In this document: piece by piece, positions 1 to 10,358 of the stretch
How the letters are laid out: every line of letters starts with the position of its first letter
How positions within the stretch are numbered: the first letter of the stretch is position 1
Assembly: GCA_037893225.1 (NCBI GenBank)
Contig: JAZGUH010000375.1
Location: forward strand, 248,001-312,000
Direction of reading: 5' to 3'
DNA from: Hippasteria phrygiana
Lineage: Eukaryota > Echinodermata > Asteroidea > Valvatida > Goniasteridae
DNA: 64,000 bases
Notes under the pieces: model-generated
Told to the model about the DNA's origin: nothing
The model's input: the letters and a program-made list of their open reading frames with translations, nothing else
Databases searched by the model: none
Program-made: the position numbers and the translations under genes

Positions 1-45
1 CTTACCATATTTTACTGCTTAAGCAGCTCTATGAAATAGGCCCCT
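1..45. repeat. Truncated end of a CCAATTTCAT-type inverted-repeat element
   Basis: The first bases contain a stretch (AGCTCTATGAAATAGGCCCC) that matches the right end of the element at 38894-39135 (AGCTTTATGAAATTGGCCCC). Only one end lies in the window, so the element is cut by the window edge. Confidence 0.4.
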
Positions 46-477
46 GGTAATATTGGCCTTCCAACAGACACTTACTATATCAAAGAGAAGACGTCTCGGA
101 AGGGGTTTCTGGAGGTGTCACCAGGTCGTCTTGTCTTCTTGGCCCGCTGTATGTAGCTGAGAATGAAGATGATGAAAACCTAGAGGCAAAATATAATCAT
201 TCACTGTAAACAAAAAACTACAATTTAACATGGCATTTGTAAACACAAATTTCTTCAGATCTGATTAGTCAGTTGCTGTGTAATGAGATTTGTGTAGGAG
301 ACTCTGTAAATAAACCACACTTTATTGGTGTTGTTGTATATTTACAGCAAATATGTTATATTCTGACAAAGTCGTCTAGTAAATTTACATCCTCTTTGTA
401 TAAATTGACATTAAAACACAAAAACTACGGACGCGCGATATGTCTGTACCGTAATTTTACGTCAACAATCCGTTAAA

Positions 478-531
478 CCCTCTTAAAAAACAATCACCGT
501 ATTTTAATACGGTGATTGTTTTTTAAGAGGG
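478..531. repeat. Near-perfect 54-bp hairpin
   Basis: Two 26-base arms beginning CCCTCTTAAAAAACAATC are exact reverse complements around a 2-base centre. The hairpin sits inside the left arm of the larger foldback element. It could extrude as a cruciform or mark an internal deletion product. Confidence 0.8.
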
Positions 532-807
532 TAAAACCCCTTTATTTTATGGAATTTTTTACAGTGCGGGAAAATCACCGGTACCCTATAAATTTCAGCG
601 ATGATTGGCACCGGGTGTCTGACGCCTAAGAATGCCTGCGATTTCATAGCAGGCTTTCTTACGATACAACACAGTCCCGTAAGCGAACGTCCCTTGTTTT
701 GTAGTGTTTCCATGCATGGGTCAAAGGCTAAACATGTATTGTTGGTACTGCGATATTCTTTGAAGGATGAAATTTATAGGATACCAGTGATTTTCCCGCT
801 GTGTAAA

Positions 808-850
808 AAATTCCTGCTGTGTAAAAAATTCCCGCTGTGTAAAACATTCC
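808..850. repeat. Short tandem triplet, about 17-bp unit
   Basis: The unit CCCGCTGTGTAAAAAATT occurs about three times in a row with minor changes, within the right arm of the foldback element. The left arm has only one equivalent, so the array expanded in one arm after the element formed. Confidence 0.6.
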
Positions 851-1575
851 CCCTTAAAAAACAAACAATCACTGTATTTTAGTTTTAGAAAATATCATGC
901 ATCCGTAATTGTTGTGTTTTAACGTCAATTTACAAGACCACTTTATCAAATTGTAACTATTTGCTGTAAATATACAGCAACACCAATAAAATGTTGTTTA
1001 TTTACAGAGAATGTACTGTTCTCCCACACCAACCTCATTATGCAGCAACTCACCCATAAGAACTGAAGAAATTTGTGTTTACAAAAGCCATGTTAAATTG
1101 TAGTGTAGAGCAACAGCAAACTGCGCATGCGTAAAGGCGATTTCACTGCACAGTATCCCTGCGAAAATCGCATCGATACATTCACACGACCAATCTCGGT
1201 AATCGTCGCACGGATCTCACATCAATGCAAAATTTTGGATGACGTCCCGATCCCTGTCACGAACCGCACGGGACAGGGATACAGTGTCACACGGCACAAA
1301 TCCAGGCGTTTGTGACATCGATGCAGTTTCATCGCACGGGACCCGTGTTTCCAACAGTCATGTGAAACAAGGCTCAATTAACTCACATCCCCCGGTTTGG
1401 TTACTCATTAACAACACAAATTATAAACATACAAACTCCCTGCTAGTGCTACTGTTTTATGAAACTATAAACACATTTACAGACAGTTTTGACTACAAGT
1501 TTACATACATACAAAAATGTACATGTATGTACTAATGACAAATTTTGACCTTTGCTGCCATCTAATACATGATGT

Positions 1576-1690
1576 GTTTAACCAGCATGTTTAACCAGCA
1601 TGTTTAACCAGCATGTTTAACCAGCATGTTTAACCAGCATGTTTAACCAGCATGTTTAACCAGCATGTTTAACCAGCATGTTTAACCAGC
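1576..1690. repeat. 13-bp minisatellite, about 9 copies
   Basis: The unit GTTTAACCAGCAT repeats almost without change about nine times; the last unit carries an A-to-G change. There are no spacers and no coding frame, so this is a simple tandem array. Confidence 0.95.
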
Positions 1691-2241
1691 GTGTCATCTG
1701 CTGCAAGTGTTTACTTTTCTTTGGAGTTCTAAGGAAAGACTGGAAAGAGGAAGTTTCAGTTTATTTGACTAAAGTTGAAGATTACGGTATATTATAACAG
1801 GCCTGTTAGCCTACAAGCAGAATCTGCTCCGAGAACAAAATTCAACCCACTGAAATGTGCAACTTCTAGGGACAGAACCACATAGGAAACACACTGAAAA
1901 ATCATGGAAAAAGAATTTCCCGATTTCCATTTTGAATATATATTTTGAAAAACATGGCTTTTTGACAAACCTTTGACCAGCCCGACCATGGGCGGATCCA
2001 GGATTTTATTATTTTTTCTTTTTATTTTATTTTGTTATTTTTTTTATAAGTACATGTATCTGGGGTGGTTTTCGGAGCAGACTTTCGGCGAGGATATCTA
2101 GAAAGTCGGGATTCCGGGGCTCAGACTGCCTGATTTGCTACCCTGCAATGATTGGTTTTTAGTGAAATCGAAATTGGAGAGAAAAAGTTTTTCAGAAAGG
2201 TCGTCATTTCCGGGTTCTAACTGTTTGTTACCCTGCACCGA

Positions 2242-2384
2242 ATTAGCCTTTTAGAGGTACATGTATGGCGGACACAATAGGAGGGCGCTATTTGATTTGG
2301 GTAAACCTTTTGTATGGCACAAAAGGTTTACCCAAATCAATTAGCGCCCTCCTATTGTGTCCGCCATACTTCTAAAAGGCTAAT
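2242..2384. mobile_element. Palindromic MITE, 143 bp, almost pure hairpin
   Basis: The left arm begins ATTAGCCTTTTAGA and runs through TGGCGGACACAATAGGAGGG. The right arm repeats it in reverse complement and ends CTAAAAGGCTAAT. The arms are nearly identical over about 60 bases with a loop of a few bases (ATGGC). The near-identity of the arms suggests recent insertion or gene conversion between them. There is no coding capacity. Confidence 0.8.
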
Positions 2385-2659
2385 GGGTATGGTTGCAACA
2401 AAAACTATTTATAATGTAAGTATTTTTAATCCTTTTGTTGGGGGGGGGGGTAGTTGTATTGCTTACCTGTTAAAGCAAAAACAAATGCAGGGGGAAGGTC
2501 TGACAATTTTTTTAAAATAATATCAAACAGGGGGGGGGGTGTCAAATCCCAAATCACCCCTCCCCTGGATCCACCTGAATGACAATCCTCACAGACTTGA
2601 GATATCAGAGAATCTAGGCCTAAGGCCCGCCTAATCATGGGTGTAAATCCCAGGGGAAA

Positions 2660-3740
2660 GTATATGTGACCCGCTCCAGAAAAAGGTGATATAAGTCGCG
2701 CTATGCATTTACGTGTAATGGCCCTTTCAACGTTTGAGAGGGTGAAATTTTTCGTCAAAATTCATTTTTTTTTTTTTTGTCTTTAATGACATCTTAAACA
2801 TCTAAAGTTTCAGGTTTGGTGCACAACAATGTTGATTTCAGTGAATAAAGTGAAAAAATAACCTTTTTAGAGTGCATTGTTCCATTGCATTGTATTAGAA
2901 CTAGCTATTTCAAAGCCTGTTCTTTCTGTTGTGCAATTTGAACTCCATAGAACTAATTAATATGCAAAAACGCGATATCTCCAGAACGGAAAGGGCTTTG
3001 GAGCTCTATCATGTACCAAATGAAAGCCTACATTGTGGGCTTTCCAAACATAAATACAACTAATTTTTCATATTTTGCGATATAATATACCTTTTTCCGG
3101 AGCGGGTCACATATCATGTGACCCGCACTATGTGAAAACACACACAGGGCTGGTTCTACATTGTATGTGAAGCGGGCGACAAAAATCTTCACGTAACTGA
3201 TTTTTGGTTTTTTGGTTTGTAGGCTTCTATTATCTATATTTTCATAATATATTTTCAGAAACATTCATATTGATAAATAAAGATGAAAACATAAATGTTG
3301 ATAGAAATTATTTCTATTGCACCTTTTGTGTTTAAAGGGCTATATCTCTAAAACGTATATGAATGTCAAGATATCTCAAGAACACAGAGGTCAAACCTAC
3401 ACCAAATTACAGCTTAGGATGTGACAAATTCAACTTCGTATATAACTCATTTTTCAAATTTTGCGACATACCGGTAATCCCCATTTTGCAAACTTATTTC
3501 ATTGCAATTTTTTTTGTTTAAAGGGCTATATCTAAACGCAGTTGCGTAAAATTCGAAAATATGAGTATACAAATGTCAAGATATCTCGAGAACACCAAAT
3601 GCGACAGGGGTCAAACCTACACTAAATTAATGCTTAGGATGTGACAAATTCAACTTTGTATAGAACTCATTCTTCAAATTTTACGACATACATGTAATAC
3701 CTATTTTTGACGAGGGGGATGGTCCATAGGATCACCCCCA
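2660..3740. repeat. Dispersed repeat with an internal tandem of about 186 bp
   Basis: A block with GGGCTATATCT, AAGATATCT, TCAAACCTACAC and TTAGGATGTGACAAATTC occurs at about 3336 and again at about 3522, with a more diverged third relative near 2950. Parts of this unit, including the motif TTTTCACATAG, reappear in reverse complement at 47830-48400. The function and superfamily are not recognised. Confidence 0.65.
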
Positions 3741-3919
3741 GAAATTTCACTGAAAAAGTAAGCCTGTTTCTAAATGAAAACACTAACATGTAAAATTTGT
3801 TCACAGACACACGTGGCTACATGTAGTGTACATGTACATGAACAATGCCCTCACATTCCTTCTGGTCCTAGGCCCCTCCCACCACCCTACTTCCTTGCTT
3901 TTCAAAATATTTTCCAAGG

Positions 3920-4098
3920 CATAAAAAAAAAGTGCCACCAGGCCGGATGACGCCATTTGCCGCCGTTCTGCAGTTTCAATCCATTGATTATTGTTTATGA
4001 TACAATTGACTGCACGAACACATAACGGTTCGCTTGGCTGCCAGAACCGCCGCGACACCCCGACGTCTCCCGTAAAATACCGTGCTCAAGGGGTTAAA
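3920..4098. mobile_element. Left-truncated copy of the TTAACCCCTTG MITE
   Basis: The segment shares TGCCACCAGGCCGGATGACG, the CAGTTTCAATCCATTG block and the terminal CTCAAGGGGTTAA with the complete copies at 4344-4556 and 57112-57329. The left terminus is not recognisable, so this copy is truncated. Confidence 0.7.
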
Positions 4099-4343
4099 AA
4101 ACAGGTACATGAATCCATTCCCTTTCTCTTATAAGCCAAATTGGTCTGTAAACTCCCCACTACCACTAGTAAAACACAACCATGTATGATTGCAGAAATT
4201 TCCTTCATACGACTACATGTAACTTTGATGCGTCTATCGTGTTGTAGTGGATACATTTATAGGCATGCAATGGTCAAAACAGCATATAAGCTTGTGACCA
4301 TCACAGGGTCAACAGCATATCTGAAATACAAAGCTTAACCCAT

Positions 4344-4556
4344 TAACCCCTTGCGTACGAATGACGCCAAATGGCGCAAAAAAAACCCAGTGGCACCAGG
4401 CCGGATGATGCCATTTGCAGCTATTTGTGCAGTTTGAATCAATCGTTGGATTATTGTGTATGCTATGCTTGACTGCACAAGCACATTGTGGCCGTTTCAC
4501 TTGGCTGCACAGGCCACCCCGGCACCTTACTACGATAACCGTACTCAAGGGGTTAA
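4344..4556. mobile_element. TTAA-flanked MITE with CCCCTTG termini
   Basis: The element begins TTAACCCCTTG and ends CAAGGGGTTAA, giving short inverted termini next to TTAA on both sides. The interior matches 57112-57329 over its full length. TTAA target duplication is the hallmark of piggyBac-type elements, so a non-autonomous piggyBac-like origin is plausible but unproven. Confidence 0.7.
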
Positions 4557-4559
4557 CCG

Positions 4560-5225
4560 TCATATTTTTTAAGGTCGCACACGTTTTACTACTTTTAATG
4601 GTTTTTTTAGCTTAATAGTAGGCTTATTCTTTTGAGAAATGCCAAAAATAATCAAAATATTAAAGAAGGTCATGACCTACAAAGCATGAATCCACATTGT
4701 TTTTCTTCAAATTGTTGATGTCTAGGCTCTTGAAGCATGTAAAAAAAAATCCAGAACACAGCTGGAATCATTAATGAGCCCAAGGAACATTTATGCATTA
4801 AAGCAATCAATTTCAAGGGGCTCGATCCATCACCTTAAGAAAACACATCAAAAAAGTGTCTTGGATTTTCAAGTGGTGTGAAAATCTCAGAGTTTTACGG
4901 ATATATCAACATTAGAAAATGGCTGCAATGCTATTTATTTACATTTTACATTGCAGTGGTCTTGAAGATGATAAGGGCACCCTCTGTTGACGTATTCTCT
5001 AAAGGGGTTTCTTATCTATGTACGATTGACGGTTAAAGGGTTAAAATGGTTATAGTCTTGAAGACTAATTACATGCACATGTACTTACAGCAAACGGGAA
5101 AGAGCCGTGAACAAGAAAACCCCTGTACTTGGCGATGATACACGTTTGATTTGCCCTGATAAAGAGACAAAAAAACATAAAATAATGCAGAGTTTATTCA
5201 CAGAACTTAGGTTCATTATCTCCAT
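4560..5225. other. Spacer without recognised features
   Basis: AT-rich sequence with no exon, RNA gene or repeat that I can match elsewhere in the window. Confidence 0.4.
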
Positions 5226-5229
5226 GGTA

Positions 5230-5770
5230 TAGGGCTGTTCATTTTCGAATAATCTAGTATTCGATTATTCGAAAGTGGGTTTGACCGACTATCAAAATAT
5301 TCGATACTCGCCAATCAAGTTTTACATGTGTCAGTTGCAACTGCTTGCCACGCCGGTGAAAAGTTGTAGGCAAGGCCGCGCCGGTGTTTTACGTTCGGCG
5401 ATCGATATTATGGATGGGAATAATAAACCTCCGTCCACAAAAAGTTACAGTCGACAACAATTTGGAATTTGACACTGCTATTAAAGCACCATAACCAATT
5501 ACGGCGCCGAACACTTCTGAAACGGGGGGGGGGGGCAAAAGTGGTGCCGGCCGGCTGCTGCCATTTTCTATGTTTTTCTTTATGCGAAACTGCCAAAAGT
5601 TGGGGGGGGGGGCATTTCCCAAAGTTTGGCCCTAACTTTTATATTAAAATAGCATCAGAGTTATCTGTACGTGCATATTTTTTTTCTCAAATATTCGAAC
5701 CGTCAAAAGGTATAAGAATATTTGGTTGACGATCAAATATTTAAAGTCGGTATATTCAGGAGGCCCTCTA
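5230..5770 (+). mobile_element. TAGGGCTG-family (hAT-like) MITE, copy 1
   Basis: The element starts TAGGGCTGTTCATTTTCGAA and ends with a diverged inverse terminus. Its interior shares GACACTGCT, AAAATAGCATCAGAG, GGCGATCGATATTATGGA and AAACCTCCGTCCA with copies at 11968, 12644, 39944 and 62864. The ends are rich in TATTCGAA. Flanking CTCCATG and CTCCGTG could be a decayed 8-bp target duplication, as expected for hAT elements. There is no transposase. Two poly-G tracts lie inside it. Confidence 0.75.
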
Positions 5771-5884
5771 CTCCGTGATGTCAGGAATAAAATGAAGTAC
5801 ACTGACAATAATGAGGGCATACACTGGCCTATACACAAATGTTGCCAATGTTATTGTGGCACGCTCTTGCTTTCAATAGCCATT

Positions 5885-6195
5885 CAGGCTTTCAAGCAGA
5901 CCCAGGTGAAAAAGTAGGAGAATAGTAGGATCAACATTTTCAAAAAAACAGGACAAAAGAAGGACTTTGGAGGTCCACATCAGTATAAAAGTAGGACTTT
6001 TAGGGAGTAGTTTTCATTGATACTCCACCTATGTCCACAGCATCACAAGCCTCATTTGGCATGTTCTGTACTCATAACACTTGTGCTCCATCCTCAATTA
6101 AGGTCTTGAAACTAAAGTTGGAGTACTCCTGCACTCAAGCCCTTCATTGTATGATTTTCATATGACAATACTGTTATGAAAAATATTAAAGGAGA
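5885..6195 (+). mobile_element. CAGGCTTTCAAG-family (hAT-like) MITE, right-truncated
   Basis: The sequence opens with CAGGCTTTCAAGCAGACC and continues with GTAGGAGAATAGTAGGA and GTGCTCCATCCTCAA, matching the complete copy at 53478-53931. The match fades near 6195, so the right terminus is missing. Confidence 0.75.
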
Positions 6196-6235
6196 ATTCC
6201 AGGCTCTATAATATTTTATCTAGTCTAAAAGAACA

Positions 6236-6790
6236 TACAAACCGGTCTTAACACCCCAAAAAAATACACTTTACACCGAAAAACTCGGAAATAAACACAC
6301 ACCGTCTAACACCCCATGTATTCACACCGAAAAACAACACACACTTTGAATACACACAAACATCAAGTAAAAACACACAGTTTTCACCTAAAAAAAGTTA
6401 AACAATTAAACACTGAAAAATCCTGGCAACACCCCTCCCCCCAAAAAAAAATAGATACAAAAAGGAAATAAACAGGCCCAGAATCAACGTAACTTTTATT
6501 AACTACACGAAGACAATTGACAAAGGAATGTCCACAGTGCTTGAGTTTTTCGGTGTCAAGTGTGTTTTGGGGGGTGTTTTCTGGTAGGCCTATTTATAGT
6601 GAGTTTTTGGGTGTTTTCGGTATTTTTTTTTTTTATATTTTATAAAAAGGTATTTAGTGTGTTATTGGTGTTTTGCGGTATTTAGTTGTTTTTTCCGGTA
6701 CTCAGTGTTTTGTTTTTGGCGTTTTCCGATGTTTAGTGTGTTTTCCGGTTTGTAGTGTGTTTTCCGGTGTTTTGCTGTTGTTTTCCGGTA
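6236..6790. repeat. Mirror-image arrays of degenerate ACAC/TGTG-rich units
   Basis: The left part (6236-6420) is a run of units resembling AACACACACCGAAAA. The right part (6540-6790) is a run of their reverse complement, such as TTTTCCGGTGTTTAGTGTG, with units of about 18-22 bases. Together they could fold into a long imperfect stem with a loop near 6480. No coding frame is plausible. Confidence 0.7.
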
Positions 6791-6799
6791 GGTATAGTG

Positions 6800-8025
6800 T
6801 CACCTGCCCCAAGCTATGTGCTATATCATCTTGAAGTGGTGCGTCGGCATGTTTGTGGAGGACCAGGGCATGATCTGGATGAACTATATTGATCGATCAA
6901 GACAAACCCCCTTCCTAGGCCTGGCGCACACATAATACACAAAAGTGCGCACCCAGTCGTACTTCCCCAATACGTGTGAGGACAATAGACTAAGCACGTA
7001 CTTCTACGCGCGAAAAGATTTGACGTGCGAGGACCGAAAGGTTTCTTTGTATTTTGTTCTTTCTCCTCTTGTCTTCGGAGATATATACAGTGCACGTACA
7101 CAAGTTCAGTAGTGTCAGTAGTTTTAAAAGTTTGTTTCATGTTTACTGAAAATGTAATATGATTTCACAAACGATTCAATTTCTGATTTTTTTTAGTGAT
7201 TCTTGTAAAGTGATTTTTAGCTTTGAAAGATGGAGTAGGGAGGGTAACTAGGAACAACTTTAATTGAAACAGCAAAGGGGAACTGGTTTCCTGTTCTCAT
7301 TTTAATTATTAATCTCTAGACCATGAGCAAAACTCTACTTTTCAAAGCTAAGTTATATTTCTACATGCATACAGTTGAATGTTGCTGAATTGCCAGACAA
7401 GAAATCTTAGAACTTATAACATAGTGGCCGGCAGTTTGGTAAAATCCGCAACATATTGCTTTTGAAATATAGTCTGTAATTAAAATAATGTATACATTAA
7501 CATAATTTTATTAACCCTAACAGTCCTGAATCCTCCAATTTTAATATGATTTTCCACACACCCTAGCAGGTTAGGGTTAATAAGCAATCAGAGAAGATCG
7601 ATACATAACACATTTTTAGTAGTTTCTAGTAGTACAATTATATCCTGCCAATTTTTTTGTAAAAGGTATTTAACAAAAAGTAAAAGCAAAATTTACAAAG
7701 ATAGTTTGATATGATGTGGAGAGATTATATTAAGTAGGCCTATTTATAATTGCTGTTGTTAATTTATGCAAGAATTAACATGTGGACTTCTTGACAAATG
7801 AGTAAGATGGATGGTTTAATTTTCAATAAAAATGATTGCAATTACAAAAAAATGTTTGCAAATAATCTGTTCCAACTGTGTACAAACTTTTTTAAACCGG
7901 TAATACAGTTTATTATGAGCGCTGCATATAGCATTCCGGAAGTTGTCAAAGTTGACAACGGTTGTCCTATTTGACAACGTTGTCAAATTTGTAGGTTTCC
8001 CGGACTGCAATTACAAGTGTTTCCA
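6800..8025. other. AT-rich spacer without recognised features
   Basis: No exon, RNA gene or well-supported element. A small cluster of TTGACAACGTTGTCAA-like inverted motifs lies at about 7940-7990. Confidence 0.4.
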
Positions 8026-8027
8026 GA

Positions 8028-8090
8028 AACGGCGAATCTCACATGTCATAAGATCATGAGCCTCTGAGCTAGAATTTTCAAGCTAGCATT
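8028..8090 (-). repeat. Fragment related to the start of the 4.4 kb duplicated unit
   Basis: On the minus strand this segment resembles the stretch at 17076-17125 and 21435-21485 (AAAATTTCAGCTCAAGC to GAGATTCGCCGTTTAG). It is diverged and short, so it is probably an old dispersed repeat. Confidence 0.4.
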
Positions 8091-8939
8091 CAGATTAAGG
8101 TCCAAAACGACTCCCTAAAATAAGGAGAGACCCTCCCCTTCATCATTCATGCCTTGGGCACACAAATAATACCAAACCCAGTGACAGTGTCAGGGGTGGG
8201 GCAGCATGGAAGGTAGATGTGCTCCTCCCTCCTCCCTCCTCCCCGTGTGCAGTGCTCGCATAGTCGCAAACGCGATCATGTATCATCCATATTTCCCTGT
8301 GGCCTACGCTACGTACATGTATCAGCGTATGAAAATATAACGTAATACTTACAAAGCGTTTGCATCCATGATGTATCAACCACACTTAAATGTGTTTAAT
8401 ACACCAACACAAACAGACAAACGACAGAAGCAGAGGACGTCAAGTAGCACTTCACTGACTGTACAGCGCAGGGAACAGAACACACGAATGGCTTGCCCTT
8501 GTGAAACATTAATCCCCGAGTAGTAGTGCTGGTGGTGGGAACATCGAAACTTTGGACCGGCTTTTCCCTCATTAGATCTACATTATCACTGTGGCCCAGC
8601 TATATATCACGTGCAGCTGATGGAGTTTGTTTACAAATGGCGCCCTCTGTTGGTAAAAACTAATTTTTTTTTCTGCAGACTGGCTCCCAGTCCTTCCATT
8701 ATCTTTCTAAAAATAGGGACAAACCAAAGTCTGGATTTTTCTGTAAAAAAAAGAAAACAAAAAGAGTTGGAACTTGAAACTGATGGTCCTCGGGTCCATG
8801 GGCATCACAAACTCATTCGTCATCATAAAAATGTGGCCAAAAAACAAATTCCAACCGAAAAATACCTTCGACAGGCGTAATTATAACTATTACACAAAAG
8901 CACCCCCCCCCCCCCCCCCAACAACAAATTGAATGTTTT

Positions 8940-9003
8940 CACCATAGCGGAAATCATTCAAAAATGACGCAGACTTCTCTCACCACTGAACTTCCTCTTT
9001 AAA
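8940..9003. mobile_element. Right-end fragment of the AAAGAGGA foldback family
   Basis: The stretch from AATGACGCAGACTTCTCTC to TTCCTCTTTAAA matches the terminal arm of the element at 45202-45673. The left arm is not evident upstream. A run of 17 C residues lies just before it. Confidence 0.5.
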
Positions 9004-9194
9004 GCAAACAATTGTTTGGGAATAAATACATGGAGGGCACAATCATGTTAAGTGTTATTTCCATGAAAGATGTACTGTCCATTCTCTCCAGAAAATTTAT
9101 TTATTTTTTCATATAAATAATACGTTTTAATGCCAAACCACAGGGGAAATCGACTGGGTAATTTCAATGAATTTTTCAAAGTAAACAAAGATTC

Positions 9195-9283
9195 CTGGCA
9201 GGAGCGGGATTTGAACCTGCGACCTCCGGAACACCATACTGGTGCTCTACCAAGTATCAAGTACCAACTGAGCTATCTTGCAC
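9195..9283 (-). repeat. tRNA-derived SINE head (family A)
   Basis: The reverse complement holds a tRNA-like module with an A box (TAGCTCAGTTGGTA), a B box (GGTTCAAATCC) and a 3-prime half ending CTGCCA. A small internal duplication (AAGTATC/AAGTACC) breaks the tRNA fold between the D arm and anticodon arm. Flanking sequence shared with other copies marks it as a SINE, not a functional tRNA gene. Confidence 0.75.
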
Positions 9284-9354
9284 TTTTGTTGCACTATGAT
9301 CACAAAACAAAATGATTTGTTTTATTCTGAAAGTTTACTGTTTTATAAAGATGC

Positions 9355-9450
9355 CACCATTACCAATCCTGCTGAGAAATATTTCCGCCTGTAAAATGGA
9401 AAAAGCGAAGCATGGAGAAAAACTCTTTTTGAACGAAAAAATGCTTTCCA
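9355..9450 (+). repeat. Dispersed repeat fragment
   Basis: The stretch with TACCAATCCTGCTGAGAAAT, ATTTCCGCCTG and GGAAAAAGCGAAG is shared with 27068-27240 and, more weakly, with 45800-45940. It lies between two SINE heads. The family is not recognised. Confidence 0.5.
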
Positions 9451-9599
9451 TGTTGGCGGTCTCCCAAACTGTCAGTGTTTTTTTGGGGGGCGCTAGTCAA
9501 AAGTCCTAAACCCACAATGCTGTATAGCCAGGAATCAACCCCAACTTTATGATACAACCTTGGGAAGCGACATTGTGGGGATCACTCAATGAAGATACA

Positions 9600-9925
9600 A
9601 CTTTTTAACTTGTAATTCGTCAAACAATCCACAAGGGAAACTGACCAGGTAAATTTGAATACATTTTCAAAGTGAACAAAGGAACTGGCAGGAGCAGGAT
9701 TTGAACCTGCGACCTCCGGATTAACGTACCGGTGCTCCACCAACTGAGCTATCTTGCCCTATGTTGGCAGTCTACCAAATTGTCAGTGTCTGTTCGGCGG
9801 GGGCGCTAGTCAGAAGTCATAAACCCATAATGCCGTATGGCCAGGGATTACGCCCCAACTTTACCGTACAACCTGGAAAGTGATGTGGGGCCTTTTGAGC
9901 GTATAATAACCTCAAACAAAAGGGT
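9600..9925 (-). repeat. tRNA-derived SINE family A with flanking body
   Basis: The tRNA-like module is at 9686-9759 in reverse complement (TGGCAGGAGCAGGATTTGAA and onward to the A box). On its left is the tail block AACAATCCACAAGGGAAACT. On its right is a body block containing GGGCGCTAGTCAGAAGTCAT and CGTACAACCTGG. The same arrangement recurs at 59230-59520 and 21010-21290, which defines the composite SINE unit. Confidence 0.7.
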
Positions 9926-10045
9926 TGGCGGTATCTCAAATTGTTGGGGGGGGTCTCCCAAATTGTTGGCGGTCTCCCAAATTGTTGGCGGTCTTCCAAA
10001 CTGTTGGCAGTCTTCCAAACTGTTGGCAGTCTTCCAAACTGTCAC
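9925..10045. repeat. 19-bp minisatellite next to the SINE
   Basis: About six units of the type TCTTCCAAACTGTTGGCAG run in tandem with a few changes and one poly-G insertion. The unit resembles the SINE body segment around CCAAATTGTCAGTG, so the array probably grew from the SINE. Confidence 0.8.
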
Positions 10046-10153
10046 TGTCTATCGTAACTTAAGAGTATTCCACAATCCCGCATGCACGTGCACGATCAGA
10101 ATTCCCTCTCATTTAACAAGTCTAGTTCCCGGAGTTCCTCCCCTGCCATGAGT

Positions 10154-10358
10154 TCATTTGGCATTGTATTCTGCTGTCCTCTGGTTCAGCGGATTGTCCG
10201 GGGATCTGACCCAGTCTTTCTTCAGCATCTGTTTGAGCTGTGACATTCGGAGGTTGGGGTTTTCCGCTTTCAGTCTTGGGAAGTGGAGCTCCTCAAAGGT
10301 CTTGAAGGCGGCCTTAACTCGCTTCTCGGGATGCTTCTCCACAGCGGACTCCTTGACA
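10154..10358 (-). CDS. CCDC124: CCDC124 coding exon 4 (last)
   Basis: Encodes residues 158-225 with the C-terminal domain (EKHPEKRVKAAFKTFEEL, then MSQLKQMLKKDWVRSPDNP) and a TGA stop. The acceptor is CTCCAG; the split Ser codon joins exon 3 exactly. I see no clear AATAAA signal close downstream. Confidence 0.95.

Larger units (their letters stand above)
190..1330. mobile_element. Large foldback (long inverted repeat) element
   Basis: Sequence from about 190 to 600 returns in reverse complement from about 768 to 1130, giving imperfect arms of several hundred bases around a centre near 683. Shared blocks include the segment around AATTTAACATGGC, a block with AAATTTCTTCAG, and a block with TTACAGCAAATA. 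The segment 1136-1330 is outside the visible arms but recurs with the arm at a second locus (29790-29950 and 33850-34205), so it probably belongs to the same family. There is no convincing transposase frame, so this looks non-autonomous. Its superfamily is unknown. Confidence 0.65.

Noticed and set aside
1576..1690. Possible CRISPR-like array
   Set aside because: Units are directly adjacent with no spacers, and the genome is eukaryotic. The same holds for 12661-12822.
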